64,000 bases of DNA from Adiantum capillus-veneris (GCA_014529385.2 CM043958.1:118355018-118419017), one strand, 5' to 3'. Shown: positions 1 to 11,317, numbered from the stretch's first letter. The notes: generated from the letters alone by a model not told the origin. Program-made: numbers and translations.

Positions 1-1617
1 TATACGCAGATTACAGGACATGGGTGTGTCTACAGAGCTGATTTGGGGGATTCTGGCTCTATACAGGACAGTGATGGGGCGCGAGGGAATGTCTAACATG
101 GTCCTCTCCACTATTGGAGTAAAGCAAGGATGCCCCCTATCCCCGACTCTTTTTGGGATGTATGTGGATGAGTTTTCGGATTATCTAGAGCGTCAGGGAG
201 ACAGGGGGGCTCAGCTAGCAGGGAAATGGATTCCATTGTTTACTATATGCTGATGATATTGTGCTGATTTCTGACTCTCCAGAGGGGATGCAACATCATT
301 TGGATGCTTTGCATGCATTTGCTCGTGATAGTGGATTGTCTGTCAACCTGGGGAAAACCAAGGTTATGGTGTTCAACACCACACCACAATGGGTCAGGAG
401 GTCAGTGCCCACATTTACGTATGGCCAGGAGACTGTGGAGTACACAGATGGGTATACTTATCTTGGAGTAGTCTTCGGCGGGCCAGTGTTTTCACTAAGG
501 AGAGCATTAGAGACTAGACTGACGAGAGCATATGCAGCTTTGGGAGGACCGGAGAGGATGTGTTCGCAAGTCCAGTTTCAGGAACCGCGAACAAAGCTCT
601 GGCTTTTTGACGCTCTAGTGACTGCAGCTATGCTCTATGGAGTTCAGGTATGGGGACCCTCAGTAGACCACCATGGAAGATCTAGCAACACAAATGGATG
701 GAGATGTATGGAGAGGCCTCTGGTCTTATGATCGCTCGGATGATTCGGGCTAAGGCCTCGGTGCCGCATGAGATTATCCGAGCCCCCCCCCCCCCCCCCC
801 CCGGTGGTGGAGGCATTGACTAGATCAGTATCCTTTATGTATGGTCTATGGGATCTCCCCAGGGAGAGATACGCTCGGCTCGCCTTGGAGTCATCCCGAC
901 AACTAGCTCTACAAGGAGATACAGCATGTTGGTATGGACAGATGACAACATGGTTTCAGTCGCATGGTTTTAACATGGATAGAATTGCCTCTGTTTCAAT
1001 ACTCCTTGGATGCACCCTCCATGTCTCTCACACGAACAAAGATCACCAGACTCATACACCAGGATCTGATTCAGCTAGATACAAGGAGCACATGGATACA
1101 ACCAACACAAGAGTGGGGCACGAAGATGGCCTTCTACAGAGAGCATCTTCTCCAACTCACGGAGAACGGCTTTGTGACTAGGCCTGCATACATGGATACA
1201 CACTTATCGCATGGGATAAGATGCGCTATTGGACAGATACGCGCATCCTCACATCAGCTCCAGATCAAGACTGGCCGATTTCAAGGGGTGCTAGCAGAGG
1301 CTAGGATATGTCACCTATGTAATTTAGAGCCAGAGACAGAGAAGCACTACACAAGTCATTGCCCAACGTACTATAAGATACACGGCCGCTTCCACTGCTT
1401 GTTCAGAGAAGGTTTTGGACCTTTTTCTAGAGTCATGAGAAACAAGGATCAGAGATGTTTCGGATTGTTCCTACTAGAGCTGCGCAGACTTAGGGAGAGC
1501 TCACTGAGGACATCAGGGGAAAGACAGTCTCACAGACAAATCACAGATTTCTCTACACCAACCAGGGGAAAGCCAGAGGAGCAGTTAGTACAGCAAATCT
1601 CAGAGCCCACCCATACT
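1..1617 (+). pseudogene. CT-family LINE, ORF2 C-terminal half (copy A), broken
   Basis: This is part of an APE-type non-LTR retrotransposon. In order it encodes the RT block with GVKQGCPLSPTLF (near 115-160), a YADD region, the RT thumb (KTKVMVFNT, YTYLGVVF) and a C-terminal zinc knuckle (CHLCNLEPETEKHYTSHC, about 1,309-1,360). A one-base insertion near 240 puts YADDIVLIS out of frame. A 20-base C run at 783-802 replaces the codons that read ELAAP in sister copies. Another shift lies near 985. The copy runs off the left edge of the window and is cut at about 1,617, where gypsy gag sequence on the other strand begins, so its 3' UTR is missing. It cannot make a working RT. Identification rests on close similarity to the other copies here and on the RT motifs. 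Confidence 0.9.
783..802. repeat. Poly-C homopolymer of 20 bases
   Basis: Twenty consecutive C lie inside LINE copy A where sister copies have ordinary coding sequence. It may be a real slippage expansion or a sequencing or assembly artefact. Confidence 0.9.
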
Positions 1618-2605
1618 AGCCAATCTTCTTTCAATCGTGCTAGGTACTGAGGAGGCATAAACCGCGCCTTGAGCTTGTCTTGGAAGTCGGCCCAATTGAA
1701 GGAAAGGGGTGCATCTTCGTCGGCTTTCTCTAGGTGTGCGGCTAGCTGTGCCTCTTGCCATGCGTGGTACCAATTGATGGCATCACCGGCAAGGTACATA
1801 GCTGCCGTCAAAACCTCGCTATTTCCTATCTTCTTAGTGTCGCAAAATAAGCATTAAATTGATGCAACCGAGAATGAATAACACTAGCGTCCATCTCGTC
1901 ATACTTACTGAACGTCAACTTCTCGGTGACGGGGTTATTGGAGTCCGACTCTAGGCTTGCGCCACTTGATGAACCACCAACTTCTTTGGCCGGTTCGGGT
2001 TTCGAGGTGAGGACATGTAGTACCAAGTCGTTCATGTGTTATTCTCTTTGGGCCTCACGGTCTAACTCCAAAGTAGCCTTTCTTTCTTCGGCCGCCAAGC
2101 GAGCTTGCTCCAAGTCTGCCTTTCTTGCCGCTTTTTTTTCTTTTCGTTCCTTGGCCGCCAAAGCGATCGCGATCTTCTTTGTCTTGGCGGTCACGCTCCA
2201 CCGCAATGCAAGTCGCCTCTTGCTTTGCCATCATGTCCATCATCGACTTAACCAAAGCTTCCATGGGGTTTGGTGCAATTCCTGGCATGGATGGCGTAGG
2301 GGGAGGGTAACGAAAACCTCCCTGTTGCTCAAATTCTTCTTCACTACTTTCCTGCCCATCATTCTCATGCCCGGTATCCATTCCGCTTGGGGTGATGACC
2401 ACGCACTGAAGTTGTGGGTTCTTAAGTTCACAAGGAACTTAGGTTCTTGTGGGTCTTGGGTTCTTGGGTTCTTGAGGGTCTTGAGGTTCTTCTTTTGCTT
2501 GCAATTTGTGTTAGAAAAGGATCTTCTCTTCACACGAGTTCTGCTCTTTTCCGCGGGCGCACCCCTTGGCGGCCTTGCGCTCACACCAAGGTTGCTTTTT
2601 CCCAC
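1618..2605 (-). pseudogene. Partial gypsy gag, second internal copy
   Basis: Read on the minus strand, this repeats the leader and N-terminal gag of the full element at 7,890-8,950: a Pro-rich stretch (PSMPGIAPNPMEALVKSMMD), a charged coiled-coil region rich in Asp, Arg and Lys, then the gag core (AINWYHAWQEAQ, FMPPQYLARLKEDW). Frames are broken several times. It lies directly downstream of the LTR at 2,839-3,938, so LTR, PBS and gag are in normal order. Sequence stops at about 1,618 against LINE copy A with no second LTR, so this internal region is truncated. Confidence 0.85.
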
Positions 2606-2825
2606 CTCACGTCGATTGGCCGGCCACTAAGTGCACAGTTCGCTCTCAATGAGTGAAAAGAGGCACAAGGGGAGGCTGGACAAGCCCTTCTTTCCTAGAT
2701 TCCTGTCACTCTTCCAAAACAAGATTCGGAATCGACACGCCTAAGCGAACTTGGGTTCGTGCGACCGCAACAAGCAAAAAAAAATTATGTGGTTCTTTCC
2801 TTGAGTGATACAGAACACTGTCAAA

Positions 2826-2837
2826 GCTCTGATACCA
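2826..2837 (-). other. Primer binding site (initiator tRNA-Met type)
   Basis: On the minus strand the 12 bases TGGTATCAGAGC start two bases after the LTR end. They match the usual plant primer site complementary to the 3' end of initiator tRNA-Met. This one belongs to the partial second internal copy. Confidence 0.9.
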
Positions 2838-2838
2838 A

Positions 2839-3938
2839 TGTAAGGTGCAGCGGAATGAATGTTTGGACTTTGCCCAAGATGAGTACTCCGATCTGTGCTC
2901 AAGGTTCCTTTTATTCTTACGGAAGGGAGAGCCTTCCGTTCTTAATGAGAGAGTGCAATGGACACAAACAAAGTGAATGGACACTGTGCGTGAAAGTGTA
3001 TGAGACTGAGAGATAGAGAGAGAAGAGAATACGACACCAGAGACGTAAAACCCTTCTCCAATGGTCCCACTCGTTGGCAAGAGTGGTCTACTATTGATTG
3101 CACAAACTGGTACAAAGTGGATGAACGAGAACTGATGCAAGTCTACGCTATGTCGATGTCGACGACGGGGATGAGGAGACAGACTCTAAGGCTGAAAACT
3201 GATGCACTTCCTCTATTGTCCAAAAACGCCAATGGGCTGAAATCTGTTGAAACCAAAAACGTTGGTTTAGGCTGAATCCTGCTGGCTGAAAACGCTGTCT
3301 TAGGCTGTCAAAAACGCTGAAATTCTGATGCTATGGCGATGCTGAAAACGCTAGGGAAAGGGGGCGATGTTGGTCTTGCTGAAAAACGCCAAGGCTGGGG
3401 GCTGTGGTGATGATGTCTTTCATGAAAAACGCCAAGTGCTGGGGTCCTATGGTGATGAGGCTTCTGCTGAAAACGCTAGCATGTGCGAGGTCTTGCTTGA
3501 GAGGAAATCACCCCAAGGGAGAAGATGCCCTTGCTTGAGAGAGAGGGGGGGGAACCTGCTGTCTGTGGCCTGTGTTCTGCTTGCTCTTATGCCAAATAGT
3601 GCTAGCCTTGGTTTGCTTATATCTTATCTTACCCGATTTGCCCTACTCAGTTCCCAACAAAAGTCACTTAAAATAATAAGTGAAAAATGCTAAAAATAGG
3701 AAAAAAAGATTAAATACACTGGAAATTCCCTTGAAGGATTCTGATGGGAATGCTTATGATCATGTTGTGTGCAACCAGAGGATATGCATCTACACCAAGT
3801 GCCTGGGCATGCACGGTCTTCGAATAGACTCACAAAAAGTGCCAGAACACTTGCTAATCTAGACTGACTTGACTGACGGAACCCTTGTTATGAAGTAGCT
3901 TGTCCACGGACACATAGGGTTGGATGTGTCACTTGGCA
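2839..3938 (-). repeat. Gypsy LTR, 3' LTR of element I
   Basis: This LTR of about 1.1 kb reads TG...CA on the minus strand: it starts TGCCAAGTGACACATCC at 3,938 and ends CTTACA at 2,839. It is preceded by a polypurine tract and followed by a PBS, so it works as the 3' LTR of the element to its right and the 5' LTR of the partial internal copy to its left. It carries about eight dispersed AAAACGC motifs between about 3,200 and 3,480. Its partner is 9,239-10,355; the two differ by many substitutions and small indels, so the insertion is not recent. Confidence 0.92.
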
Positions 3939-3951
3939 TCCCCTCCTTTTT
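3939..3951 (-). other. Polypurine tract of gypsy element I
   Basis: AAAAAGGAGGGGA on the minus strand sits directly before the LTR start. This is the standard plus-strand priming site of an LTR retrotransposon. Confidence 0.85.
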
Positions 3952-3956
3952 AAAGT

Positions 3957-5136
3957 GAGGTACTGGTACCTAGCTGAATAGCTTCGTTGTAGTCTGCCAA
4001 CAACTCTGGATAGTCCTTGAAAAACTCTTCGTCAACCCACACCGCTTCGTGGGTCCCTCGATCCTTGAACTTTAAAAAGTATTGTCTCACTTGCTTCTTC
4101 GAACCATGTCAAAACTGATGCAACAACACTTGCTCCGGCTCCATGACTTCAGCTTCATCGATGATCTCCGGTTCTTCTTCTTTAGAAATGTCCGTTGAAG
4201 GTGTTTCCTGAAACACTTTCAACCAAGAAACGTGGAAAACGTTGTGCATTGACCATGAGTTAGGTAACTGCAATTGAAACCTCATTTATCTTTTTAATGA
4301 CTGGAAATGGACCATACATACAAAAAGACAACTTGGGACATTTCTTTCCAACTTGCTTAAGACGTTGCTTCATGATTCTTAAATACACCCACTCCCCTTC
4401 CTTGATCGAAACATCCTAACGATGCTTATTAGCCTGTCGTGAATAAGATTCCTGAGCCTTGCTTAGCCGAAGCTTCACACTCTCTGAGATCTCATCCAAT
4501 GACTAACTTTCAGCATTGGCATCAGGCATTTGTCTGACCAAGCGAGTCAAACGTTACTGGAACGGATGGCCAAAAGCTGCATCATACGGAGTTCGACAAA
4601 TGGCAGAAGAAAAAGAGTTATTCAAAATAGCCTGAACCAATGGGAGATAGAGCTCCCACTGAGACTGCTGATCATGCACATATGACTTTAACACATCAAA
4701 AGCCAATTGATTGTAAATCTCTGTCTGACCATCTGATTATGGATGAAAAGCCGATGAAAAATTCAACTTAGTGCCAAAATTCTCAGAGAGTGCGCGCCAA
4801 AAAATTGGACGTGAACTTAACATTCCTATCTGAAACAATTGATTTTGGCAAGCCACAGAGGGGGTACCAATGCTTAATGAACAACCGTGCTACATCTTGT
4901 GCAGTAACTGTGGCTTTACAAGGAATCAACATGCAAAACTTGTTGAAACGATCGACAATTGTCAAACATTGAGTGTTCCTTAAATGCAAACTTGGTGGAA
5001 GGTTAGTCACAAAATCCATGGAAATATCTTGAAAAGGTCCATCGGAAATAGGCAACGGAAGCAAGAGGCCTTGCTGCTCACTTCGAGGAGCTTTTACCTT
5101 TCGACATATAGTGCACTGAGTGATAACGAAACACAT
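3957..5136 (-). pseudogene. Gypsy integrase core and C-terminal chromodomain-like tail, broken
   Basis: From high to low coordinates this shows the second half of the integrase zinc-binding motif (CTICRKVKAPRSEQQG), the catalytic core (DISMDFVTNLPPS, TIVDRF, SIVSDRNVKFTSNF), a degraded SDGQTE segment near 4,730, then a chromodomain-like end (FLKFKDRGTHEAVWVDEEFF, near 4,050). Several in-frame stops are present, for example after the core near 4,783 and in the SDGQTE region. The stop codon lies just upstream of the polypurine tract, as expected for the pol end of a chromodomain gypsy element. Activity is lost. Confidence 0.85.
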
Positions 5137-5734
5137 CCTTTCGCATTTTAGGCCAATAAAAGAATCTTTCTATTTTTTCCAAAGTGGTGTTCATTCCCCT
5201 GTGCCCACCCGTGAAAGAATCATGTGCATCATGCAATATGGTTGGCCTGAGAGAGGGCAACACACATAAACGTTGATGAAAATACAACAAACCATCACGA
5301 ATGAGATAGTTGGTTGGCCCTTGGGAAGCAAGAGCCTGCAACCAATGCTTACCAAACTCGGAATCCGCATACTGATTCTTCATGCTGTCGAAAGACACAC
5401 GTCCAATAGAAAATGTGGATCTTGACTCAAGAGCCAAAACCTGTCCTTTGCGACTCAACGCGTCTGCAACAGGCTTAGCTTTTCCAGGCACATACTCAAT
5501 CAAACCTCCAAATTGCTCAAAAAATTTTGACCACCATGCTTGGCGATCACTCCATTGTGCACTAGGCATAGAATAGAGCCACTTGAGGGCTTGATGATTT
5601 GTGCATACTGTAAACTCTCTACCATAAACTGAATAATTATTTTCCGCACTATTGAGCTTCCAGCTAAGGAAAGCTACAGGACGACCATGCTGCTGAAGCA
5701 CAGCGCCTATGGCGACATTGGTCGCACCGTCCAT
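5078..5734 (-). pseudogene. Gypsy RNase H C-terminal part and integrase zinc-binding region
   Basis: An open stretch of 218 codons encodes RNase H features (MDGATNVAIGAVLQQHGRPV, FTVCTNHQALKWL, PGKAKPVADALSRK) followed by the integrase N-terminal H2C2 region (LLYFHQRLCVLP, HDSFTGGHRGMNTTLEKI). A frameshift separates it from the integrase core segment. It continues the pol order RT, RNase H, integrase of element I. Confidence 0.88.
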
Positions 5735-5993
5735 ACCTCAAAGGAATCATCCCAAGAGGCAAGGATAAAACACGGTGCTTCTATCACCGCAACCTTGAGA
5801 GCTGCGAAAGCCTCAATGGCTGCCTCGGGCAAGTCTACGCGCTGACGGCGAGTCTTGACCCCTTTCAAAACATCAGTTCAAAACATCAGTCATAGGTGCA
5901 GCAATGCGTGCAAAATTCTCTATGTGCGAACTATATGCTTGACATAACCCAAGAAAAGAACGCATATCATATGCAGTTTTGGGCAAAACCCAA
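5735..5993 (-). pseudogene. Degraded RT to RNase H linker of gypsy element I
   Basis: This is the stretch between the RT and RNase H open segments. Minus-strand translation shows fragments of the expected linker with stops, and a short direct repeat of AAAACATCAGT lies near 5,870-5,895. No separate gene is visible. Confidence 0.7.
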
Positions 5994-6875
5994 TTACGAA
6001 CCTGTTCCACCTTCCCGGGATCTTACGCCTTCTGCAGAAATGATATAACCCAGATAAGTGACTTCAGTAAGAAAAAATTCAGACTTCTTAGCTACAATGT
6101 ACAACTGACACTCATCCAAACGGGTTAGTACCTTTTCGACATCCCTTTCATGTTGTTCCCACGATGCAAAAAAAATGAGAATATCATCCAAAAAGATGAG
6201 CACACACACACCGACTATATCGCCGAAACGACCTACCATGAGACGATTAAATGTACCCACAACACCTGTCAATCCAAAAGGCATAACAATATACTCCCAT
6301 TGTCCTCGCTCGGTGCGAAAAGCGGTCTTCAAGATGTCGCCTTTGAATACCCGTACCTGATGGTATCCACTCTTGAGATCGACCTTGCTGAAAACCTTTG
6401 CCCCATTGAGCCTATCTAGGATATACTCAATGCGAGGTATCAGAAACTTGTTCTTGACGGTCATCTTGTTCAATGCCCTGTAATCAACACACAAACGAGA
6501 CGAACCATCCTTCTTGCGAACAAATAAAATAGGAGCAGCAAAAGGATTTACACTAGGACGTATGAATCCTCTAGCCACCAACTCCGTGAGTTGTCGCTCT
6601 AACTCTTCCTCCTGTGTCTTATTCAAACGATAGGGAGTCTTACTGACAAGCTGGGTCCCCTCCATAAGCTCGATGCGATGGTCCTCCGGCCATTCGGGTG
6701 GGAGACAAAGATCATCCTGCAAAAAGAGATGGTTAAACTTGGTAAACAAATTTTGAATACTTAGCTGGAGCATGAATGCTCTGGAAAACTGGAGCAGCAT
6801 AGATGAATGCCGCTTGTGCTCCTCGTCGAATTCACCCTTTACTTGCACATGAGAGATGAGAGGCAAAGAATGCAA
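5994..6875 (-). CDS. Gypsy reverse transcriptase segment
   Basis: An open stretch of 293 codons covers the Ty3/gypsy RT: the ELERQLTELVARGFIRPS lead-in, FVRKKDGSSRLCVDYRALN, KVFSKVDLKSGYHQVRV with the first catalytic Asp, MPFGLTGVVGTFNRLM, and the FLDD catalytic box in VLIFLDDILIF. The usual MPFGLTNAP is altered to MPFGLTGVVG. It continues from gag-protease in a different frame, so the polyprotein is interrupted. Catalytic aspartates are present, but as part of the whole element this is a relic. Confidence 0.9.
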   Translation of the reverse strand: MHSLPLISHVQVKGEFDEEHKRHSSMLLQFSRAFMLQLSIQNLFTKFNHLFLQDDLCLPPEWPEDHRIELMEGTQLVSKTPYRLNKTQEEELERQLTELVARGFIRPSVNPFAAPILFVRKKDGSSRLCVDYRALNKMTVKNKFLIPRIEYILDRLNGAKVFSKVDLKSGYHQVRVFKGDILKTAFRTERGQWEYIVMPFGLTGVVGTFNRLMVGRFGDIVGVCVLIFLDDILIFFASWEQHERDVEKVLTRLDECQLYIVAKKSEFFLTEVTYLGYIISAEGVRSREGGTGS

Positions 6876-7711
6876 GCTCTTCTCAGCACGATGATGAGGG
6901 AGGAGTCAGTTTTGGCATTCAATGTGAGAGTGTTAGCCTCCCAATCAATGAGTGGGTTATGCTCACGAAACCATCTTATGCCCAAAAGCATATCACATCC
7001 TGAAAGAGGAGACACAAGAAATTTCCTACGGAAAGCAGCTTGTTGAACTGTAAACATCACATCAAGGCATTGTTTCGTGATGAGAGAGTCCATACCAGGA
7101 GCGAAGCAAGAAACCTCAAGAGGAGATTTTTGACTAACCTCTAGGCGGGCTCTCTCAACAAGAGAGGCACTAATCACATCATGCATACTGCCCGGATCAA
7201 ACAATATGATAAAGCGCCGACCCTTTACATGACCATAACACTTCATGAGAGACTCATCAATATGTATGTCAGAGACATGAAACGATTTAGCTTGGTTCAA
7301 TAAAGTGCTTGTGGTTGCTGTGGGTGCCTTTGGTTCTTTAGGTGAGGCTGTCTTAGGACAAGCCTTCTTAATGTGACCCTTGACATGACATTGATAACAT
7401 CTACCTTCCTTAGCATAAATCACTTGTTCTTCAGCCGTAATGTATCCTCCTATAATTCCTTGTGCAGCTTTTTCATACGGGGCTAGCTTAGGTTTTGCAG
7501 GTGCTTTAGCTTTACCCTTAGATTCATTTTGAGAGTTCTTTTCCGAAGCATTAGAGTAAGATGGGCTAGAAGAGTTTCCATTCTTACCATTCTTATCGTT
7601 CTTACCATTCTGCGTGTTCTGAGAATTCTGAGAGGTTCCTTGAGAAGTCTTGTTCTCCTTGGGCTTTCCCTTGTTGTGCTTCATCTCTTGGGAGAGAGCA
7701 ATTGCTACCAC
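6839..7711 (-). CDS. Gypsy gag C-terminus, zinc knuckle and aspartic protease
   Basis: Open for 290 codons. It begins in the gag C-terminus with a low-complexity Asn/Ser/Lys region, then the zinc knuckle CYQCHVKGHIKKAC (near 7,380), then a retropepsin-like domain (FDPGSMHDVIS near 7,200; CDMLLGIRWFREHNPLIDW near 6,960). The active-site triad position reads Asp-Pro-Gly where the family usually has Asp-Thr/Ser-Gly; the same change is in the related copy at 16,900. RT follows directly downstream in another frame. Confidence 0.88.
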   Translation of the reverse strand: MVAIALSQEMKHNKGKPKENKTSQGTSQNSQNTQNGKNDKNGKNGNSSSPSYSNASEKNSQNESKGKAKAPAKPKLAPYEKAAQGIIGGYITAEEQVIYAKEGRCYQCHVKGHIKKACPKTASPKEPKAPTATTSTLLNQAKSFHVSDIHIDESLMKCYGHVKGRRFIILFDPGSMHDVISASLVERARLEVSQKSPLEVSCFAPGMDSLITKQCLDVMFTVQQAAFRRKFLVSPLSGCDMLLGIRWFREHNPLIDWEANTLTLNAKTDSSLIIVLRRACILCLSSLMCK

Positions 7712-8950
7712 CTTCTTGAGATCCGCGGGGTCAAAGACTTCTACATCACACTTGATATATTCGTCTAACCCAAAAAGAAAAGCCTCTTTGCGCTCATCAT
7801 CCGATTTGCGTTATTGAGTGCCGAGCTGCAAAACACGATTAGAAAAAGACACGACTAGCATACCATGTTGCTTGAGATTGCGCCAATCTTCTTTCAATCA
7901 TGCTAGGTACTGAGGAGGCATAAACCACGCCTTGAGCTTGTCTTGGAAGTCGGCCCAATTGAAGGAAAGGGGCGCATCTCCGTCGGCTTCCTCTAGGTGC
8001 ACGGCTAGCTGTGCCTCTTGCCATGCGTGGTACCAATTGATGGCATCATCGGCAAGGTGCATAGCTGCCGTCAAAACCTTGCTATTTCCTGTCTTCTTAG
8101 TTGTCACAAAATAAGCATTAAATTGATGCAACCAAGAATGAGTAACATTAGAGTACATCTTACCGTCATACTTACTAAACGTCAACTTCTCTGTGACGGG
8201 GTTGTTAGTTTGAATCTCGGCTTGCGCCACTTGATAAACCACCAACTTCTTTGGTTGGTTGGGGTTTCGAGGTGAGGAAATGTAGTACCAAGTCGTTCAT
8301 GCGTTGTTCTCTCTGGACCTCACGCTCTAACTCCAAAGTAGCCTTTCTTTCTTAGGCCGCTTCCCGTCTTGCGTCGGCCGCCAAGCGCGCTTGAACAAGC
8401 TCACGCTCAATAGTAGCCTTTCTTTCTTTGGCCACCAAGCGAGCTTGCTCCAAGTCGGCCTTTCTTTCTTCGGCCGCCAAGCAAGGTTGCTCCAAGTCTG
8501 CCTTTCTTGCCGCTTTTTTTTCTTTCCATTCCTCAACCGCCAAGAGATCGCCATCCTGTTTGTCTTGGCGGTCATGCTCCGCCGCATCCTGTTTGTCTTG
8601 GCAGTCACGCTCCGTGCGAGTCGCCTCTTGCTTTGCCATCATGTCCATCATCGACTTAACCAAAGCTTCCATGGGGTTTGGTGCAATTCCTGGCGTAGAT
8701 GGCGAAGGGGGAGGGTCAGGAAAACCTCCCTGTTGCTGAGATTCTTCTTCACTTCTTTCTTGCCCATCACTCTCATGCCTGGTATCCATTCCGCTTCGGG
8801 TGATGACCATGCACTGAAGTTGTGGGTTCTTAAGTTCACAAGGAACTTGGGTTCTTGTGGGTCTTGGGTTCTTGGGTTCTTGAGGGTCTTGAGGTTCTTC
8901 TTTTGCTTGCAATCTGTGTTAGAGAAGGATCTTCTCTTCACCCGCGGGCG
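7712..8950 (-). pseudogene. Gypsy gag N-terminal region, frameshifted
   Basis: Minus-strand translation gives the Pro-rich N-terminus, a charged region built from repeated KADLEQARL-like units, then the Retrotrans_gag core (AINWYHAWQEAQLAVHLEEA, FNWADFQDKLKAWFMPPQYL). There is a stop after the charged region near 8,350 and another at about 7,897, so the frame is broken in at least two places. It lies downstream of the 5' LTR and PBS at 9,226-10,355. Confidence 0.85.
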
Positions 8951-9225
8951 CACCCCTCAGCGGCCTTGCGCTCACACCAAGGTTGCTTTTTCCCACCTCA
9001 CGTCGATTGGCCGGCCACTAAGTGCACGGTCCGCTCTCAATGAGTGAAAGAGGCACAAGGGGAGGCTGGACAAGCCCTTGTTTCCTTGGATTCCTGTCAC
9101 TCTTCCAAAACAAGATTAGGAATCGACATGCCCAAGCGAACTTGGGTTCGTGCGACCACAAGAAGCAAAAAAAAATTATGTGGTTCTTGTGGTTCTTTCC
9201 ATGAGTGATACAGAACACTGCCAAA

Positions 9226-9237
9226 GCTCTGATACCA
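9226..9237 (-). other. Primer binding site of gypsy element I
   Basis: TGGTATCAGAGC on the minus strand lies one base beyond the LTR end. It matches the initiator tRNA-Met type site typical of plant LTR elements. Confidence 0.92.
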
Positions 9238-9238
9238 A

Positions 9239-10355
9239 TGTAAGGTGCAGCGGAATGAATGTTTGGACTTTGCTCAAGATGAGTGCTCCGATCTGTGCTC
9301 AAGGTTCCTTTTATTCTTATGGAAGGGAGAGCCTTCCGTTCTTAATGAGAGAGTGCAATGGACACAAACAAAGTGAATGGACACTGTGCGTGAAAGTGTA
9401 TGAGATTGAGAGATAGAGAGAGAAGAGAATACGACACCAGAGACGTTGTAAAACCCTCCTCTGAAGGCCCCACTTTTGTTGGCGAGAGTGGTCTACTATT
9501 GATTGCACAAACTGGTACAAAGTGGATGAGCGAGAACTGATGCAAGTCTAGGCTATGTCGATGTCGACGACGGGGATGACGAGACCGACTCTAAGACTGA
9601 AAACTGATGCACTTTCTCTGCTGTCCAAAAATGCCAATGGGCTGAAATCTGCTGAAACCAAAAACGTTGGTTTAGGCTGAATCCCACTGGCGGAAAACGT
9701 TGTCTTAGGCTGTCAAAAACGCTGAAATTCTGATGCTCTGGCGATGCTGAAAACGCTAGGGAAAGGGGGCGATGTTGGTCTTGCTGAAAAACGCCAAGGC
9801 TGGGGATTGTGGCGATGATGTCTTTGATGAAAAACGCCAAGTGTTGGGGTCCTATGGCGATGAGACTTTTGATGAAAACGCTAGCATGTGGGAGGTCTTG
9901 CTTGAGAGAAAATCGCCCCAAGGGAGAAGATGTTCTTGCTTGAGAGAGATGGGGAGGAACCTGCTGCCTATGGCCTGTGTTCTGCTTGCTCTTCTGCCAA
10001 ATAGTGCTAGCCTTGGTTTGCTTATATCTTATCTTACCCGATTTGCCCTACTCAGTTCCCAACAAAAGTCACTTATAATAATAAATGAAAAATGTCAAAA
10101 ATAGGAAAAATAGGTTAAATACACTGGAAAATTCCCTTGAAGGATTCTGATGGATTCTGATGGGAATGCTTATGATCATGTTGTGTGCAACCAGAGGATA
10201 TGCATCTACACTAAGTGCCTAGGCATGCACGGTCTGCGAATAGACTCACAAAAAAGTGTCAGAACACTTGCTAATCTAGACTGATTGGACTGACGAAACC
10301 CTAGTTATGAAGTAGCTTGTCCACGGACACATAGGGTTGGATGTGTCACGTGACA
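9239..10355 (-). repeat. Gypsy 5' LTR of element I
   Basis: This LTR of 1,117 bp starts TGTCACGTGACACATCC at 10,355 and ends CTTACA at 9,239 on the minus strand. The start contains the palindrome TGTCACGTGACA, with a CACGTG core. It matches the LTRs at 2,839, 13,523 and 59,500 and carries repeated AAAACGC motifs between about 9,625 and 9,890. It abuts LINE copy B at 10,356. Confidence 0.93.
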
Positions 10356-11287
10356 TTTCTCCACGTGCATCGTTGCAAATTACAAGAAAAGGAAGTGAAA
10401 CAAACAAGCAAAAAGATGGCGGCGCACTTCATGGTCACAAGTAAGAGGATGACAGCCATTGAAAGAGAGTTGAAAGAATGCAAAGTTCACATGGAAGAGT
10501 GGAAGGAAGAGAAGAGCTCACTTCTTGAATGGAAAAAGAGGGAGAAAAAGGCGAGGGAACTAGAGCACGGTTTCGGGCAGAAATTCAAGCTCTAAAAGGC
10601 AACATCTCAAACCTTCGGAAGGAACTTGCCGAAACTAAAGAGAGAGGACGCCTTGAACATGGAGAAATTCAGCCATCAATGATAGAGGAGCTGCATATTA
10701 TACGAGCGCAAGTCAAAGAGATAAAGGAGGAAGAAGAAAAGAAGACCTCATGGGTGGAGGTTCTCTCCAAAACGCAAAAGAAGGTAGAAGAGGCTGAAAA
10801 GTGGATTAAAGTTGTCAAGAAGGGGAAGGGTAAGGTCATTCCAGCTACACTCGACACCGACATCATCAACAAGACACTCGGAGAGGAACAATGAAGAAGG
10901 GTACGCCCTCTACACGTGAGAGTGACTGGCCTAAAAGATTCAAATAAGGTGGACCACGAGGTGAAAAGCCTCCTGCCAATGATGGGGGTGGAGAAGCCCT
11001 CGCACACACAAGCTTGGAGAGTGGGCAAGAAGAATGAAGGTAATGGGGAGAGTTCAAAAAAACGGGCTCTCATTTTGCGCTTTCCTTCCATGGAAGAAAA
11101 GAAAGACTTTTTAAAGAAGAGGCCAACCCTCAAGAAAACAGGTATCTTTTTAGGAGATTACCTTACCCTCTCACAGCTTGCACATATGAGAGAGGTCATG
11201 CCGGAGATTATAGCAGCAAGGGAGAAGGGAAAGTTAGCCTTTTACAGAGATGGGCGAGTAGTGATTACAGAGCACCTCTCTACATGA
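10356..11287 (+). pseudogene. CT-family LINE ORF1 (copy B)
   Basis: ORF1 is a nucleic-acid chaperone type protein. The N-terminal half is a Lys/Glu-rich coiled coil (from about 10,415). The middle has TSWVEVLSKTQKKVEEAEKW. The C-terminal half has HVRVTGL and LILRFPSMEEKKDFL, followed by an L1-ORF1-like terminal domain (FLGDYLTLSQLAHMREVMPE, KLAFYRDGRVVI). A frameshift near 10,575 and a TGA at 10,892-10,894 break it. Related ORF1 pieces are at 41,502-42,118, 48,437-48,763 and 61,736-62,250. Assignment to an L1-type ORF1 is by pattern only. Confidence 0.8.
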
Positions 11288-11317
11288 CGGTGCGAGACCT
11301 ATGGGACCACTCTCAGG

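Noticed and set aside
2826-2840. A tRNA gene at the TGGTATCAGAGC sites
   Set aside because: Only the 12-base primer complement is present, next to LTR ends; no tRNA fold surrounds it.
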